DNA of 13,991 bases, taken from NCBI GenBank assembly GCA_965371245.1, contig CBDUXT010000122.1, positions 1 to 13,991 of the forward strand. The letters run 5' to 3'. This stretch comes from CBDUXT01 sp965371245 (lineage in GTDB: Bacteria > Planctomycetota > Phycisphaerae > UBA1845). This document shows positions 1-7,058 of the stretch, in pieces. The position numbers and the translations under genes are program-made. Below the pieces are notes generated by a model, which ran no database searches, was not told the origin of the DNA, and saw only the letters and a list, made by a program, of their open reading frames with translations. Numbering within the stretch: the stretch's first letter is position 1; every line of letters starts with the position of its first letter.

Positions 1-754
1 TGGGGAGAGGGTCGCGCCCCGGGACAGCCCCGGAGGCCGATGTCTTGGCCGTCCGTTCTATCGCTGGTCCGAGCTCCGGCAGCCGACACACGAGCGAGTT
101 CCGATACTGCATGATGATGGCCTGGCCGACCCCGTCCCCAGCGAGCCGCTTCCCCGCTGCCCCCGCCGCCCCGTCGCTCCATCGCGATGCGCGTCGGCCT
201 CACCCGGCGAGCCCGAAGGGCCACGCGGCCGGCGACGTCGAGCGAGGGGGGAGAGGGGAGCGCCCCCGGAAGGCTCTGAGCCGGAGGGAGAGGTCTTGGC
301 CGTCCGCTCCTCCGTCGACCCGAACTCCAGCAGCGACGCCAACCGCCTCGCGCCACTCGCAACCTCAAGATGATGGACTGGCGGCCCCCGCCCCAGCGAG
401 CCACTTCCCCGATGCCCCCGCAGCCCCGTCGCCTCGATCAAGTGCGGCCTCACCCGGAAGGTCCGAAGGGCTCGCGACTCTCCGACCTCATGATGATGCG
501 ATCGCGTCCCCCCACCCCGCGAGCGACTCTCCCGATTCCCCCGCAGCCCCGTCGGCCCATCGCGATTAGCGTCGGCCTCGCTGGGACAGCCCGAAGGGCG
601 CGGCCGGCGACCATGAACAAGGAGCGAGAGGGGCGCGCCCCCCGGGTAGCCTCGGAGGCGGAGGTGTTGGCGGCCGTCCCCTCGGTCGCCCGCTCGAGCT
701 CCAGCGCCGAGGACTGCGACGGGCTCGCCGCCCCGCCACCTCATGATGATGCGA
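1..754. repeat. Imperfect tandem array of a ~255 bp GC-rich non-coding unit
   Basis: Four phased units can be aligned by eye using the landmark ATGATGATG at 111, 367 (as AAGATGATG), 490 and 743. Spacings are 256, 123 and 253 bp. Bases 1-110 match the tail of a further unit that continues left of the window. The 123 bp unit (367-489) is a full unit with an internal deletion: its first half ends at CCGAAGGGC and jumps to the CTCGCG...CCGACCTC tail. Shared blocks include GCGAGCCACTTCCCCGATGC, CCCCCGCAGCCCCGTCG, CATCGCGAT, GTCGGCCTC and CCGAAGGGC. Spacings of 256 and 253 are not multiples of three, so no reading frame is kept across units. The long open frames here are a by-product of high GC, and I see no gene. 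The array lies immediately downstream of the pseudouridine synthase gene on the minus strand. Function unknown. Confidence 0.75.
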
Positions 755-776
755 CCCCCCCCCCCCCCCCCCCCCC
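755..776. repeat. 22-base C homopolymer (G run on the minus strand)
   Basis: An uninterrupted run of 22 C is followed at once by GGGG and then a second C-rich stretch. It occupies the position where the neighbouring repeat unit (490-742) has a mixed C-rich sequence, so the last repeat unit dissolves into it. It lies about 40 bp downstream of the stop codon of the pseudouridine synthase gene. Such a tract is prone to slippage. It may also mark a point where read length or assembly is uncertain. Confidence 0.9.
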
Positions 777-814
777 GGGGGCCGCCCCCCCGACCTGCTC
801 GGCTGCCAACGCGC

Positions 815-1867
815 CTAGCCGACGCGGTGATGTTCTTCGAGTAGATCGAGGATACGCTGTAGGCGCTTGGGCGGGGGCGCTTCGACCTCCAGCGGCTTCT
901 CCCGGATCGGGTGCATGAGGCGAAGCCGCGCCGCGTGAAGCGCCTGATGTTCGATGAGCACTTCACGACCTCCGTCGCTTTCAAGGTCTTGTGCCCGAAC
1001 CACCCGGCCGCCATAGAGCGTGTCGCCCATCATCGGGTGACCGATGGAGGCCATGTGAACGCGCAACTGATGGGTGCGTCCCGTCTTGGGGAACAGATCG
1101 ACCGTGGTGAATCCGCGATAGCGCGTGTTCACACGGTATTCGGTAATCGCCTCTTTGAACATCGCCTGTCGCGGCGGCATCGCGCCGGGAAGGATCATTC
1201 GCTGGGTGGTGGTCGGGTGAGGTGCAAGGGGTCTGTTGATGACATCTGCGTCGAGCCGGATGTTTCCTTCGCAGATGGCGAAGTATTGCTTCTTGATGGT
1301 GCGGCGCTCGAACTGAAGCGAGATGCGCCAATGGGCCTCGTCGCACTTGGCGATGAGCATGATCCCGGTGGTGTTCTTGTCGAGGCGATGCACGATGCCC
1401 GGGCGAAAGGGGTCGTCGCCGCGGCTGAGTGTCTTGGCGTGGAACGCCACGGCGTTGGCGATGGTTCCGGACTGTGCGGCCCGTGCCGGGTGGCAGATGA
1501 TGCCCTCGGGTTTGTTGATGACCATCAGCCAATCGTCTTCGTAGACGATGTCGAGCGGTATGTCTTCGGCCAACAGCTCGCTGGACGGAGGCGGTGGCAG
1601 CGTGATTTCCACTTCGTCGCCTACGCTGGGTTCGTAGCTCGCTTTGGTGGGCATCCCGTTGACCGTGACAAGCCCCTGCTTGATGTATCGCTGCAAGACG
1701 GTCCGCGAGATGCGCGGGTATCGCCCGTGCAGATACTTATCGAGGCGGCGGTCCACGAGGCGTTTTCGTACACGGTGGCGCTGGATGCACAAGTCTTCCG
1801 CGTCCGCGTTGCCCTCGATCTGGGGATCCGGAGTGTGCAGGTTGGGATCGTTGTTGGTCGCGGCCAT
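815..1867 (-). CDS. rluD: RluA/RluD-family 23S rRNA pseudouridine synthase
   Basis: This 350-residue protein should isomerise uridine to pseudouridine in RNA, most likely in large-subunit rRNA, in the cytoplasm. An S4-like RNA-binding domain covers about residues 38-90 (RLDKYLHGRYPRISRTVLQR, then VNG and the VGDEVEI strand). The catalytic domain follows from about 105. The family signature HRLDKNTTG is at 160-168 and D163 is the expected catalytic aspartate. NKPEG (118-122) and the C-terminal KTGRTHQLRVH block are also typical of the RluA superfamily. The first 30 residues are a polar extension of unknown role. Length fits RluD better than the shorter S4-less members, but the exact uridine target cannot be read from sequence, so the symbol is provisional. 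The ATG at 1867 has only a weak purine stretch (GCGGAAG) directly before it. The gene lies downstream of the helicase gene on the same strand, separated by 285 bp that include a hairpin repeat. Confidence 0.92.
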   Translation of the reverse strand: MAATNNDPNLHTPDPQIEGNADAEDLCIQRHRVRKRLVDRRLDKYLHGRYPRISRTVLQRYIKQGLVTVNGMPTKASYEPSVGDEVEITLPPPPSSELLAEDIPLDIVYEDDWLMVINKPEGIICHPARAAQSGTIANAVAFHAKTLSRGDDPFRPGIVHRLDKNTTGIMLIAKCDEAHWRISLQFERRTIKKQYFAICEGNIRLDADVINRPLAPHPTTTQRMILPGAMPPRQAMFKEAITEYRVNTRYRGFTTVDLFPKTGRTHQLRVHMASIGHPMMGDTLYGGRVVRAQDLESDGGREVLIEHQALHAARLRLMHPIREKPLEVEAPPPKRLQRILDLLEEHHRVG

Positions 1868-1948
1868 CTTCCGCTCACCGCCGCATGGTCATGGTTGCGC
1901 GTGCCTGGAGGAAGCTCTATGATTCAAAAGCGGTCGAACCCAAGGGGG

Positions 1949-2081
1949 TCCGTGACACTTCCGGCGGGACGGGTACGCCGAGTCAGAGTCGCAGGCGCTA
2001 GCCTGCGGAACCCAGCGTCAGCGTGCCACCGGGCTTGCGCCCGGTGCTCTGAAAACGGCGTAACGTCCATCCTGTCATGCA
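1949..2081 (+). repeat. Dispersed paired-hairpin element, copy 1
   Basis: The core at 1983-2052 reads TCAGAG, hairpin CGCAGGC-GCTA-GCCTGCG (1990-2007), a 19 bp spacer, hairpin CACCGGGC-TTGC-GCCCGGTG (2027-2046), then CTCTGA. The outer hexamers TCAGAG and CTCTGA are themselves complementary, so the whole core can fold as a multi-arm junction. Outside it, TCCGTGAC (1949) followed by GGCGGGACG faces GTCATGCA (2074-2081), matching the imperfect inverted ends of the other copies. An 8 bp direct repeat CCCAAGGG (1939-1946 and 2087-2094) flanks it a few bases out, possibly a duplicated target but offset from the ends. It sits between the helicase and pseudouridine synthase genes and could affect their read-through or mRNA processing. 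Confidence 0.8.
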
Positions 2082-2152
2082 CCCAGCCCAAGGGCTGTCC
2101 AAGAGACGGTCTTGGAACAGTCATACCCACAAAGTAATAACGCTCGCGGCGC

Positions 2153-3445
2153 CTACAGCCGCCGCCGCCGCGACGGTCTGAACTTGCCGCCGAGTGTCTT
2201 GGGTGGGCGCTTGACGGGCGTGGTGTCGCTTGCGGCGACGACCGACGCCTCCCAACGCGACGGCGGAGCCGGCGGCTCCGGTTCCTTGTAAACCTCCTTG
2301 CGCGCGCTGGGCGTGAAGCCCGCCACGTCGCGCGCGGGCACCTCTTTGTTAATCAGCAGCTCGACGTTGGTGAGTTCCTTGCCCTCATCACGCGAGACGA
2401 AGGTGATGGCCACGCCCCGAGCACCCATGCGCGCCGTGCGTCCGATGCGGTGTACATACACTTCGGGGTCCACGGGGATGTCGTAGTTGATGATATGGGA
2501 AATCTCGCTGACGTCGATGCCGCGGGCGGCCAGGTCCGTTGCCACCAGAATGTTGATCTTGTGCCTGCGGAACTGATCCATCACGCGGTCGCGTTTGCGT
2601 TGCATCAGGTCGCCGTGGATTTCCTGAACGTTGGCGCCGCCGTCGTGCAACTTGCGGGCGAGCCGGCGGGCCATGGCCTTGGTGTTGCAGAAGATGATGC
2701 AGACGGGTGGTTTTTCCTGCTTCAGGATAAGGCGAAGCAGCCTGAACTTGTCATGGCTCTCCGCCGTCACGTAGCTCTGATCGACTTCTTCGACCGTCAG
2801 CTTGTCCTCGGAGACGTTCAGGTTGACCGGGTCCTTCATGTATCGCGAGGAGAGCCGCCGGATTTCGTCGCTGATGGTCGCCGAGACGAAGATGGTCTGG
2901 TGGTCACCGGTGACGCGCGAAAGGATGGTACGGATGTCCTCACGAAACCCGATGTCGAGCATTCGATCGACCTCGTCGAGGACCACAAAGCGAACCGTAC
3001 GGATGTCGAGAACGCCGCGTCGCATGAAGTCCATCACCCGTCCGGGGGTTCCCACGATGCAGTGAGGCTTGCGACCGAGCAGATGAAGCTGGGTGGCCAC
3101 CTTCTGCCCGCCGTAGACGGCGACCACATGCAGCCCGGAATACGCGGCGATCCGTTGCAACTCGCCGGTTACCTGGACCGCCAGTTCCCGCGTCGGCGCC
3201 AGGCACAGTCCCTGCAAACGATGAGCGGGATCCATCTGTTGGAGAATGGGCAGTCCGAAGGCCGCCGTCTTCCCCGTTCCGGTCCGTGCCTGCCCGAGAA
3301 TGTCGCGCCCCTCCAGGGCGGGCGGGATCAACAGGCTTTGCACGGGGCTGGGCTCGACGAAGTGCATCTTGGCGAGCGCTTTGAGGAACCTGATTTCAAT
3401 GCCGAGGTCGGCAAACGGTTTCGGGAGCTGTGACTGTGGGTGCAT
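2153..3445 (-). CDS. DEAD-box ATP-dependent RNA helicase (DEVD variant)
   Basis: This is a 430-residue two-RecA-domain superfamily 2 helicase expected to unwind RNA duplexes with ATP in ribosome assembly or mRNA turnover. Motifs in order: Q motif (PSPVQ, Q36), motif I ARTGTGKT (53-60), Ia PTREL (84-88), TPGR (133-136), motif II DEVD (157-160) instead of DEAD, SAT (188-190), IIFCNT, ARGID and motif VI HRIGRTARMG (332-341). The C-terminus is short, basic and rich in Pro/Arg, probably an RNA-binding tail. I chose ATG 3445 because the helicase fold begins about ten residues later and because a good promoter lies at 3579-3607, inside the longer open frame that reaches 3670. ATG 3526 is the alternative. 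Neither has a clear Shine-Dalgarno site. RhlE/CshA-like by size, but I do not assign a subfamily. Confidence 0.93.
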   Translation of the reverse strand: MHPQSQLPKPFADLGIEIRFLKALAKMHFVEPSPVQSLLIPPALEGRDILGQARTGTGKTAAFGLPILQQMDPAHRLQGLCLAPTRELAVQVTGELQRIAAYSGLHVVAVYGGQKVATQLHLLGRKPHCIVGTPGRVMDFMRRGVLDIRTVRFVVLDEVDRMLDIGFREDIRTILSRVTGDHQTIFVSATISDEIRRLSSRYMKDPVNLNVSEDKLTVEEVDQSYVTAESHDKFRLLRLILKQEKPPVCIIFCNTKAMARRLARKLHDGGANVQEIHGDLMQRKRDRVMDQFRRHKINILVATDLAARGIDVSEISHIINYDIPVDPEVYVHRIGRTARMGARGVAITFVSRDEGKELTNVELLINKEVPARDVAGFTPSARKEVYKEPEPPAPPSRWEASVVAASDTTPVKRPPKTLGGKFRPSRRRRL

Positions 3446-3578
3446 GGGAACCAAACCGAACGTGCGTGTAGCCGACCATTCATCCCGGGCTTTTGGCTGT
3501 TGGAACAGCCCATGCGACAGCGGCATGAAACGATAAGGCGATGCACCGCCCTGTTCCGGCGTAGGTGCAATCGCGCGT

Positions 3579-3607
3579 ACTGTAGCAGCCGCGATGCTTG
3601 CTGTAAA
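3579..3607 (-). promoter_or_regulatory. Sigma70-like promoter for the DEAD-box helicase gene
   Basis: On the minus strand TTTACA (3607-3602, 5 of 6 matches to TTGACA) and TACAGT (3584-3579, 4 of 6 to TATAAT) are separated by exactly 17 bp. Transcription would start near 3572, about 125 bases before ATG 3445 or 45 bases before ATG 3526. This argues against the first in-frame ATG at 3670 being the real start. Codon third positions between 3670 and 3446 are also less GC-biased than in the helicase body. Confidence 0.5.
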
Positions 3608-3776
3608 CCGCCGCCGCGTGACACCCCAAAGCCACCCCACCCACGCTGGGAATCCTGTTGGGCGACCCATGACCGATTGGTGTCAGACCCCGTCCGCCCG
3701 ACCGGGCATCATCGACGGCATTCCCGGACGTGTCGTCTGAATCACTCGGGTTGCACGGGGCTAAGTTCCGCGGCCA

Positions 3777-3782
3777 AGAGGA
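3777..3782 (+). promoter_or_regulatory. Shine-Dalgarno site deciding the HD-GYP start
   Basis: AGAGGA lies 7 bp before ATG 3790, a good spacing. The other in-frame ATGs at 3730 and 3850 have no such site. ATG 3850 begins just before the receiver domain and remains possible. Confidence 0.45.
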
Positions 3783-3789
3783 CTTGCCG

Positions 3790-5448
3790 ATGCATGGATG
3801 GGCCTGCGTCTTGGGAGCGCGGGCTGGATCGCTACGGGACGCACGCGGCATGCCGGATCAGCACCGAGGTTCCATCCTGATCGTCGAGGACGAGGCGGAG
3901 CTGCGCTTCATCCTCAGTGCTCACATGCGCGCGGCCGGCTTCGACGTACTCGAGGCGTCTGACGGGGCGGCCGCAGTCCGCGTGGCCAAAGAGAGCCAGC
4001 CGGACGTGGTCATTATGGACATCGGGCTGCCGGTCTTGGACGGCATCGCTGCCACGCGGGCGCTGCGGGCCGACGAGCGAACCAAGCATATTCCAGTCAT
4101 CATGCTGACGGCGCGATCGGGCACGGACGACATCGTTCGCGGGCTGGAGGCCGGTGCCCAGGAATACCTTCCCAAGCCGTTCGACGTGTCCGAATTGCTT
4201 GCGCGGGTGCGCACCGTGCACCGGCTGGCGATCGCCAGCAGAGACCTGGATCGCCTGAACTCACAGTTGGAGGTCGAGGTCGGCATCAAAACCCAGCGAC
4301 TCCAGCGCCTGTACGAGTTCATGCGCGATCTGAACCAAGCCGATTCGCGCGATTCGATTCTCGACTTGTTGATCCGGTGCGTGGAACAGGCAACCGGCGC
4401 GCGCCGTGTGTCGTTGTTCGTCACCGACGGGACCGGGGAGTATCTCGTTTGTGAGCGGGCGATCGGACTTGACAAGTCCAAGCTCGCGCGCATCGCCATA
4501 AAGGATGTCGAAGGCGTTACCGCTCAGGTGTTCAAGAGCGGGATGTCGTTGGCGGCCAAGACTTATGGCCGCAGTCGGACGCCGGATCGCGGCTACGAGC
4601 GCGACGCGTTTCTCAGCACGCCCTTGGTGTCCACGTTGCTGGAGACGGCGGATGGGATCATCGGGGTGCTGAACGTGACGGACAAGCAGGATGACACGCC
4701 GTTCTCCGAGGAAGAGATCGACTGTATACGGTCCGTGGCCGACGCCGCCGCCATCGCGCTGGACAACGTGACCCGCAGGTCGCGCATGCAGCAGTCGGTT
4801 CGCGTGTTGCTTCAGACGCTCGGGCATCTCGCGGAGTATCGGGACGAGGAGACCACGCGCCATCTCGATCGTGTCACGAAGCTGGCCCGGATCCTGGGTG
4901 AGCAGCTTCGACAGGGCGGTCCGTACGCGGCCCAGGTCACGGACGAGTTCGTGGAAATGCTCGTGCAGGCGGCCCCGATGCACGACATCGGGAAGGTCGG
5001 CATCCCGGACGAGATCCTCACCAAGCCCGGCGCGCTCACGGAGGAGGAGTTCCAGATCATGAAGACGCACACCGAGATCGGGCGTCGCGTGCTGTCGCGG
5101 GCCGTGGATCACGCCTGTCCGGTGCCCCTCTTGCAGATGTGCATTGACATCGCCCACTGTCATCACGAGCGGTGGGACGGGCGGGGCTACCCGAAACGGC
5201 GTGCGGGTCGAGACATACCGCTGGCCGCGCGGATCATCGCCGTGGTCGATGCCTACGACGCGATCACGAGCCAGCGCTGTTACAAGGCGGCCAAGACGCA
5301 CGAGCAGGCCGTCGAGATCATCCAGTCCGATTCCGGCACCCACTTCGACCCGGCCTTGGTCGATGCGTTTGTCGCCAGCCGCGACCAGTTCAACAGCGTC
5401 CGCGAGCGATTCGCCGACCCGCCGGTGCCGGCCGGAACGCGTTCCTAG
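3790..5448 (+). CDS. Receiver-GAF-HD-GYP response regulator, probable c-di-GMP phosphodiesterase
   Basis: This 552-residue cytoplasmic signalling protein should hydrolyse cyclic-di-GMP under control of a phosphorelay. From ATG 3790, a CheY-like receiver covers about 27-145: acidic pocket IVEDE, phospho-acceptor D77 in VVIMDIGLPVLDG, conserved Lys in LPKPF. A short predicted coiled-coil linker (about 150-180) leads to a GAF-like sensor domain (about 185-330). The HD-GYP domain follows from about 335, with H358 (TTRHLDRV), the HD pair in MHDIGK (398-399), HTEIG, HHERWDGRGYP (GYP 466-468), and the D in VVDAYDAITS. All expected metal ligands appear present, so I infer an active enzyme. There is no GGDEF domain. 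The partner histidine kinase is not in the window. The gene ends 22 bp from the convergent dockerin-protein gene. Confidence 0.92.
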   Translation: MHGWACVLGARAGSLRDARGMPDQHRGSILIVEDEAELRFILSAHMRAAGFDVLEASDGAAAVRVAKESQPDVVIMDIGLPVLDGIAATRALRADERTKHIPVIMLTARSGTDDIVRGLEAGAQEYLPKPFDVSELLARVRTVHRLAIASRDLDRLNSQLEVEVGIKTQRLQRLYEFMRDLNQADSRDSILDLLIRCVEQATGARRVSLFVTDGTGEYLVCERAIGLDKSKLARIAIKDVEGVTAQVFKSGMSLAAKTYGRSRTPDRGYERDAFLSTPLVSTLLETADGIIGVLNVTDKQDDTPFSEEEIDCIRSVADAAAIALDNVTRRSRMQQSVRVLLQTLGHLAEYRDEETTRHLDRVTKLARILGEQLRQGGPYAAQVTDEFVEMLVQAAPMHDIGKVGIPDEILTKPGALTEEEFQIMKTHTEIGRRVLSRAVDHACPVPLLQMCIDIAHCHHERWDGRGYPKRRAGRDIPLAARIIAVVDAYDAITSQRCYKAAKTHEQAVEIIQSDSGTHFDPALVDAFVASRDQFNSVRERFADPPVPAGTRS

Positions 5449-5470
5449 ACAGGTAGGCCACGCCGATCTC

Positions 5471-6391
5471 CTAACGCGGACCGTGTAGGCTGTCGGTGCG
5501 TCGGAATGGAATGGGAACCTCGCCGGCGGCGAACGCGGCCATGTCGTCGCCGTTCACCATGCCGTCGCCGTTGAGGTCTGCGATCGTCAGCTCACCCAGG
5601 CCGTAAGCCTGAAGATCGCTCACAGAGATCTCGGTGAAGGTCAGCGGTGGGCTGCATTCCACGTAACAGCAAGAGTGGTCGCTCACCATCAGGAAGTTGC
5701 GATTGATGAACGAGAAGTCCAGCGAATCGACGCAGCCGTCACCGTTGATGTCCGCGTGCGGCCCCGGCGTCCCTTTTGGCGTGTCAGCACCTGGACACGT
5801 TCCGAACCTGGCCACGAACTGAGCGAAGTCGAAGATTTCGATCACGTCTCCCTTGCCGGCCATAACCCCGGTCGGACCTCTCCAAACACCCAGGTTCCCG
5901 CCGATCAGCCAGTTGTCGTAGGAGGACGGATCAGCCTTGAACACGGCCGAGTACACGCCGTCATGACAGGTCAGGGCGGCCACCGAAGTTAACGTGTGCA
6001 GAGGATCGCGGGCCGTGATGCACGCGAACTGACCGGCTTGGTCCGTCTTGACGGTCGTCCTGATGTGGGCGGTTCGCTGGAAGACGCCGCTGAATCGCAA
6101 GTCACGCGTGAACCTTTTCGGGGAGTGCCTGCAATCCGAGAACAGCTCGAAATCGATAGCGCGCGTCAGTGCGCTGTTCTTGATCGGTGGGGACAGCTGG
6201 ACCACGATGTCAAGCGTCGTGTGGTCATCGACTTCGATCGTCCAGGAGCCGCCCGCAGGGCCCGAGCGACCGTTGACGTCGCCGGCCGTGCAGGAGAACA
6301 CCGACGTCCCGATCAGTAGGTTCCCGCCCGTCATGGCGATCCCCGTCAGGTCTTTGCCGCTCTCAACGTGGACACCGCTGCACTTGATCAT
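5471..6391 (-). CDS. C-terminal part of an interrupted secreted dockerin-repeat protein
   Basis: This 306-residue open frame lacks a signal peptide of its own and continues, in the same frame, the short secreted N-terminal piece at 6428-6658. Its first two-thirds are beta-rich with scattered cysteines and no domain I can name. The C-terminal third has dockerin type I-like EF-hand repeats: DINGDG at 214-219 followed by CVDSLDFSFINRNF, and DLNGDG at 272-277 followed by MVNGDDMAAF, plus a degenerate copy near 181-197 (GDVIEIFDFAQFVARFG). Such Ca-binding repeats are frequent in secreted planctomycete proteins, where they probably mediate attachment rather than cellulosome assembly. ATG 6391 is the only start between the TGA and this frame, and no ribosome site is evident. 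Whether it is translated alone, by read-through, or not at all is open. Confidence 0.65.
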   Translation of the reverse strand: MIKCSGVHVESGKDLTGIAMTGGNLLIGTSVFSCTAGDVNGRSGPAGGSWTIEVDDHTTLDIVVQLSPPIKNSALTRAIDFELFSDCRHSPKRFTRDLRFSGVFQRTAHIRTTVKTDQAGQFACITARDPLHTLTSVAALTCHDGVYSAVFKADPSSYDNWLIGGNLGVWRGPTGVMAGKGDVIEIFDFAQFVARFGTCPGADTPKGTPGPHADINGDGCVDSLDFSFINRNFLMVSDHSCCYVECSPPLTFTEISVSDLQAYGLGELTIADLNGDGMVNGDDMAAFAAGEVPIPFRRTDSLHGPR

Positions 6392-6427
6392 CGTCCCGGC
6401 AGAGTCGCCGTCCGTCGTCGGAGTCGA

Positions 6428-6658
6428 TCAGGTCACGAGAGCTGTGTTGACATCGCAGTCGGTGTTGACCTTCCGCGACTCAGGCACATGGATCCTTAAG
6501 CTCGGCCGCAGGCGAGTGGAGGGGCTCAAAGCCGGGTTTCTGTTGACCGGGTCGCCGATGTCCTTAACCGCGGCCAAGTTCGGGGGATTCGAACAGTCTA
6601 GGCAGAGCGTCACCGCCGTGATGAAAAACAGTCGCCATAGGGCGAGTCGAGCCATCAT
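6428..6658 (-). pseudogene. N-terminal signal-peptide fragment of the same dockerin-repeat gene, ended by in-frame TGA
   Basis: The fragment encodes 76 residues starting MMARLALWRLFFITAVTLCL, a clear export signal with a basic N-region and hydrophobic core, probably cleaved before SNPPNLA. It stops at TGA 6430-6428 (codon 77). Thirteen codons later, in the same frame, the ATG at 6391 opens the dockerin-repeat part. The bridging codons translate as STPTTDGDSAGT, ordinary secreted-protein composition, so the two pieces were one gene of about 395 codons. A CGA to TGA transition would explain the break. A sequencing error is the other simple explanation. Confidence 0.7.
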
Positions 6659-7058
6659 TCACGTTCCGAGAGGAGCAGTACGCATCGTACCATCGTCCGA
6701 GCCCTCGGGCAATGTAACATCCCGCAGTCGTCCCGCCAGGATGAATTCCACTTTCCAAGCTAGTCGAACAGCGCTGTGGCGCCAATCGACGGGCGAAGCG
6801 GAGCGAGGTTCGGCTACACGCAACGACGGGGATCACTTTTTCATGCTGCCATACGCGTTGGTGTCTATGCTTTCGTTGCCAATTTCCGCGGGAGTGTTTC
6901 TAGTCAGCTGTAGCTCAGACGATCGGTGCCGTTTCCAAGAAGGTCGGTACTGTTTCGAGCTCAGCGCTCCCTCACGGTCGCTGCTCGGATAACCTCTCGA
7001 TTCACGTACCACGCCACACTTGTTTCGTCAGCGTCGGTTCGCCCGGATGCAGATCGGG
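6659..7058. other. 400 bp gene-free stretch
   Basis: I see no gene here. It carries the possible promoter for the dockerin-repeat gene at its left edge and a short imperfect direct repeat, TCGGTGCCGTTTC (6923-6935) and TCGGTACTGTTTC (6944-6956), spaced 21 bp, two helical turns. No rho-independent terminator for the upstream operon was found. Confidence 0.4.
6684..6712 (-). promoter_or_regulatory. Possible sigma70-like promoter of the dockerin-repeat gene
   Basis: On the minus strand TTGCCC (6712-6707) and TACGAT (6689-6684) each match the consensus at 4 of 6 positions with a 17 bp spacer. The start of transcription would be about 20 bases before ATG 6658. It is moderate by sequence but well placed. 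Confidence 0.35.

Larger units (their letters stand above)
3446..3789. other. Divergent intergenic region between helicase and HD-GYP genes
   Basis: This 344 bp stretch separates two divergent genes. It holds the helicase promoter described separately and a small hairpin GCCC-GACC-GGGC near 3700. I could not find a convincing promoter for the plus-strand gene. No small gene or RNA was recognised here. Confidence 0.5.

Noticed and set aside
58..1014. Long minus-strand open frame across the tandem repeats
   Set aside because: It overlaps the pseudouridine synthase gene in another frame, the repeat spacing does not preserve frame, and its composition is Arg/Gly/Ser from GC-rich DNA.
1983..2052. 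Two-spacer CRISPR-like reading of the repeat family
   Set aside because: Copies are kilobases apart, differ in orientation, and consist of hairpins with variable stems; there is no regular array.
911..2137. 408-codon plus-strand open frame opposite the pseudouridine synthase gene
   Set aside because: It is antisense to a gene with complete family motifs and has no recognisable domain; a high-GC shadow.
2450..3433. 327-codon plus-strand open frame opposite the helicase
   Set aside because: It is antisense to strongly conserved helicase motifs and has no domain of its own.
4261..5343. 360-codon minus-strand open frame opposite the HD-GYP gene
   Set aside because: It is a shadow of the GAF/HD-GYP coding frame and His/Arg-rich without family resemblance.
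6387..6430. Selenocysteine insertion at the in-frame TGA
   Set aside because: No convincing SECIS-type hairpin follows the TGA, and the context is a secreted repeat protein rather than a redox enzyme.
6904..6968. tRNA-like stretch (GTAGCTCAG followed by GTTTCGAGCTC)
   Set aside because: The D-stem lacks its pairing partner, and no acceptor or anticodon stem of proper length can be formed.
6048..6992. 314-codon plus-strand open frame over the interrupted dockerin-repeat gene and adjacent spacer
   Set aside because: It runs antisense to a signal peptide and dockerin-repeat gene and has no recognisable features.
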